Positions 60,880 to 64,000 of a stretch of 64,000 nucleotides of DNA are shown piece after piece. The DNA is from Diorhabda sublineata. Taxonomy: Eukaryota > Arthropoda > Insecta > Coleoptera > Chrysomelidae. The DNA lies in contig NC_079474.1 in the NCBI RefSeq assembly GCF_026230105.1, forward strand, positions 24,508,794 through 24,572,793, in the 5' to 3' direction. The position numbers and the translations under genes were made by a program. The notes under the pieces are model-generated. The model saw nothing but the letters and a program-made list of their open reading frames with translations, was not told where the DNA came from and searched no databases. Positions within the stretch are counted from its first letter, which is position 1. The number at the start of each line of letters is the position of its first letter.

Positions 60880-61698
60880 ACTTCCGCATAGAAATATTCA
60901 ACAAGGAATTCAACAGTTACAAAAATTTAAAAAGAATTTAAGGCTAGTGGAAATATGGAAAATATATTTAAGAATAAACGCCGAAAACGGATTGCGGATG
61001 AAGACACAGAGTTTGAAGTGATGCTTTCTGTCGTAGAAGACCCAAAAATGTCATTAAGAAAAATGGCATCTGCAATACTACTTCAGTAAGTAAAAATACA
61101 GTGGCAAATATGTTGAAAGGTAATAAATATCCTGCACACCAACCGCAATTTGTACATACGTTACTACGAAGGGATTACGATATTCGTTGTGAATTCTGCG
61201 CTCTGATTCAAAGAAAGTTGGATAAAGACTGTGTTTTTTTACAAGAACGTTTCCGATGAGGCAACATTTTCTTCAAACGGTACCGTCTCATCACAAAATT
61301 GTCACTGGTGGTCTAACAGTAATCCAAACTTTGTAATGAAAACTCGGAACCAATATTCTTTTAAAACGAACGTATGGTGTGGTATAAAATTAATTAGCTG
61401 GACCTTTTTTTATCAAAATTCCTCAAATGCCGCACAATACTTACAATTATTAGAAAAAAAAATAAGTGATTTCCCGTTACAAGAAGGTATGATAATTTGG
61501 TTCCAACAAGACGGTGCTTCCATCAATAGTACATTAAACGTTAGAGTACTCCTTGAAAATATGTTTAATGGGAAGGTTATTCACAGTTATTCAGATATTT
61601 TTCGACCTCCCAAGTCTGCTGATTTGACTCCCCTTGACTTTTTTCTGAGGTTACTTAAAACAACAGATTTATCGGCTAGAATAATTAATACAGAATGA
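60880..61698 (+). pseudogene. ITm transposase pseudogene with intact-looking DDD core
   Basis: The N-terminal part reads VENMENIFKNKRRKRIADED, then TEFEVMLSVVEDPKMSLRKM (helix-turn-helix linker and second HTH), then in a shifted frame SKNTVANMLKGNKYPAHQPQ and FVHTLLRRDYDIRCEFCALI. From 61231 one open frame of 155 codons holds the catalytic domain: VSDEATFSSNGTVSSQNCHW (first Asp), IIWFQQDGASINSTLNVRVL (second Asp) and RPPKSADLTPLDFF (third Asp, 36 residues after the second). The core is read without interruption. Two or more upstream frame changes and the lack of the final C-terminal helices make it a pseudogene. It belongs to the same broad family as the copy at 45615. TIRs were not found. 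Confidence 0.8.
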
Positions 61699-64000
61699 TT
61701 AGTAAATAATCCAGAAAACCTAAATGTTCATAATAAATGTCTGTAATTGCATATTTGAATATAACTTTCAATTTAAAACAACTTTACTCCATAACATTTT
61801 TCTGAATTGTGAAATATAAAGATACTTTACTCTTGCACGAAATTCAAATTTTTTTATAAATCTGCTTTAAAAAATTGATGTCTGATGGTTGCATTTTAAC
61901 TTTAGGACCATGCAGAACTTTTTATCAAGAATAAAAATGTTTTCCATATGTTTTCAACTTAAGTAGATACACTGTATATTGGACCGCATTGTATATTATT
62001 ATTGTATAAAAAATATTGCTGAGAGACTGAGCATTTATGAAAAGAAGACTTCGATCTATTGAATATATTTCAAATTGTATCGAAAATTATCTGTATCCTC
62101 TGTCTTTATGCAATAACAATTATTAATTTTCTTTCTAACCAAGAAGATATCAATAAAAATCCAGTTTTGTCGACTGTCAACAAAAGTTATGAAACTTTTA
62201 CTACCAGATTAAAACCAATATCGAGGTAATGCTTCGCTATCATAAATCAAATTGATTCTGCTTTATTACCATATTTACATGAAAAGAAATTCGTAAAAAT
62301 CCCTGTAAACCGGAACGTCATATTATAATCATTAAAGATGATCTTAGCCGATAATTTTGTTCGAAACTCAACATGCCAGGAATTTATATAATATAGGCCA
62401 GATATACGTAGAGTATTTATGTTAGTAGCGTGGCTAATAAGCGTCTAAACAACTGTGTAACAGACATCGGAAAAGGAAGAGCCTCTCAATGCAACCGTAT
62501 GTTTATTTTGCACACATTTTGTGCTATAACTCCTCCAATTATAGATCGACTTTGATAATTGTTTTTTCGTTTGTTAAGTTATAGTACGGAGGTAGAACAT
62601 TTTATCGAAATTGATTCAGGAAATTCTGTTAGAATCGACAAAAAACCAAATATACTAAGATGAAGTTTAATCATTGTTCTTAAATATAACTACGCCCTTG
62701 GGCTAGACTTTCATTGGGCCTTGATAAGTTCACCCTCTTCTGGGAATTGTACACCTGCTGATCATCAGTCTCATTTTAAATGTTTTTTTTGCATTTCTTC
62801 GTCCGTTTTTCTACAAGCGATTTTTCTTATAGTTGATAATTCTCAAACGTAGCTTTCTCATTTGACGAGTGCTATTTACAGGCTTACTATAAAGGATGAG
62901 TAATGAGGAACTCCACATACTTCTACATGGATATCATGGGGCTACTGAAAATTGTCACTTCCCCTTCCTTACTAGTTTACAGAGTGATTGTGATTGTAAA
63001 ATTGAGCATAAATCTTAATTGGTTATTGTTTTTATGCATATATATCAAATTTTTTCATGATGCAGTACACGAAGCATACGATTGGTATAAGTTAATACTA
63101 GAAATATGCAACAAAGTGTCGCACTTTCATTAAATTTTCAGTGAACCATAATATCTTACTAAAAATAGAACAACCCCAATGACATATCACATAATAAGAA
63201 ATACATTTAAACAAATGTTATACATTTCTAGTATTTTAACTAAAATGATAAACTATATCGAATTACAATGACAAAAAGAACCCAACAAAAAACAAATAAA
63301 CATAACGAGCAACAAATTCAAAACAAAAATTTAAATTATGTAGCAAAGATCCATAAAAAGAACTTAAAATGAACAATAATTACAATAAAACAGAAATATT
63401 TTGAAGTAGATTTCTGAAATGAAACGTAGCAGAAACCACACATTTTTGTTGCCGAATTGTTAATTGCCATATTGAATTACGGATACTGGAAATGTAAAAA
63501 TAAATAATGACAAATAAAATAAATCAACTAATTGTTGTTTGCTATGTTATTTCGTTGTTTTACTGCCAGTTGTACGTAGGAAAATACATCCCTTGAACAA
63601 CAACGTTTGCGATGGCAAGCAAATTCGTAAAATATTATGTAGAGTCCAAAGGGACCTCTCCCCTTGAAGAACCATCAAAAAGTGAGGACGTACTAATTGG
63701 ACATTTATAACCGAAAATATTAACTGGGATCGATATTTCCATGATAACATGATTGTTAATACATCGACAAAATTGCAACACTGCATCATAAATAAATTTA
63801 AAAAATCGAATGATCTGAGAGGCTTTACACATGATAGAAATATGTTACTCATGACTCACTCTGTGTGTACAATGTCAACCTGGATAGTTGAAACGATTGC
63901 TGAAACAGATCAGATTCTAGTATTTAGTTTTTGAGATTTAGCCCTGTCCGTCTGTACTTCTATCCGTCCTGAAGAAATTAATTAAATTAACCAAAATGTT
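61699..64000. other. No assignable genes
   Basis: AT-rich tail of the window. Frames at 62903-63133 (hydrophobic segments), 63547-63852 (minus) and 63749-63934 are unrecognised. No repeat boundary was identified. Confidence 0.45.

Overview
This window looks like intergenic DNA from an insect nuclear genome. It is strongly AT-rich, has long stretches without credible coding sequence and carries three long TA microsatellites. Almost every protein-like segment I recognise belongs to an insect-type transposable element: mariner, Tc1-like and other IS630-Tc1-mariner (ITm) elements, Transib, hAT of the GTF2IRD2/ZBED type, a Ginger1-like element with a KRBA2-type integrase, a short Helitron, non-LTR reverse transcriptase fragments and two multicopy transposon-associated protein families. 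The species cannot be fixed from sequence alone; a repeat-rich beetle or hemipteran is a guess. I found no convincing host gene, tRNA, rRNA or CRISPR array.

Layout. 1-10 kb: mostly featureless, with one DUF7869-like transposase remnant at about 2.3-2.7 kb. 10-13 kb: an ITm element bounded by short TIRs and a mariner C-terminal piece. 17.3-19.5 kb: a Transib (RAG1-related) transposase pseudogene on the minus strand. 20.4-21.4 kb: an ITm pseudogene. 24.5-26 kb: two unrelated non-LTR fragments. 27.4-29.1 kb: a hAT transposase pseudogene. 30.2-30.7 kb: two mariner scraps joined together. 31.6-32.1 kb: a remnant of the uncharacterised 'LWDSRA' protein family. 33.5-34.0 kb: a possible LTR. 36.1-36.7 kb: an internally deleted mariner that keeps only its DNA-binding half. 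39.6-39.8 kb: a degenerate minisatellite. 41.9-43.3 kb: a short Helitron beside an ITm remnant. 45.3-46.8 kb: an ITm element with arms of about 200 bp, one of which is repeated alone at 57 kb. 47.0-47.7 kb: a non-autonomous element with GC-rich ends. 50.0-53.5 kb: a full-length Ginger1-like transposon. 55.4-61.7 kb: a Tc1 pseudogene, a second internally deleted mariner and two more ITm fragments.

The best-preserved unit is the Ginger1-like element at 50035-53538. It has a perfect 22-bp TIR, a TATA target duplication on both sides, and an integrase reading frame broken by one multi-base deletion and two small indels. None of the elements appears able to make an intact transposase. No pathway or operon logic links them; the window records many independent insertions at different stages of decay.
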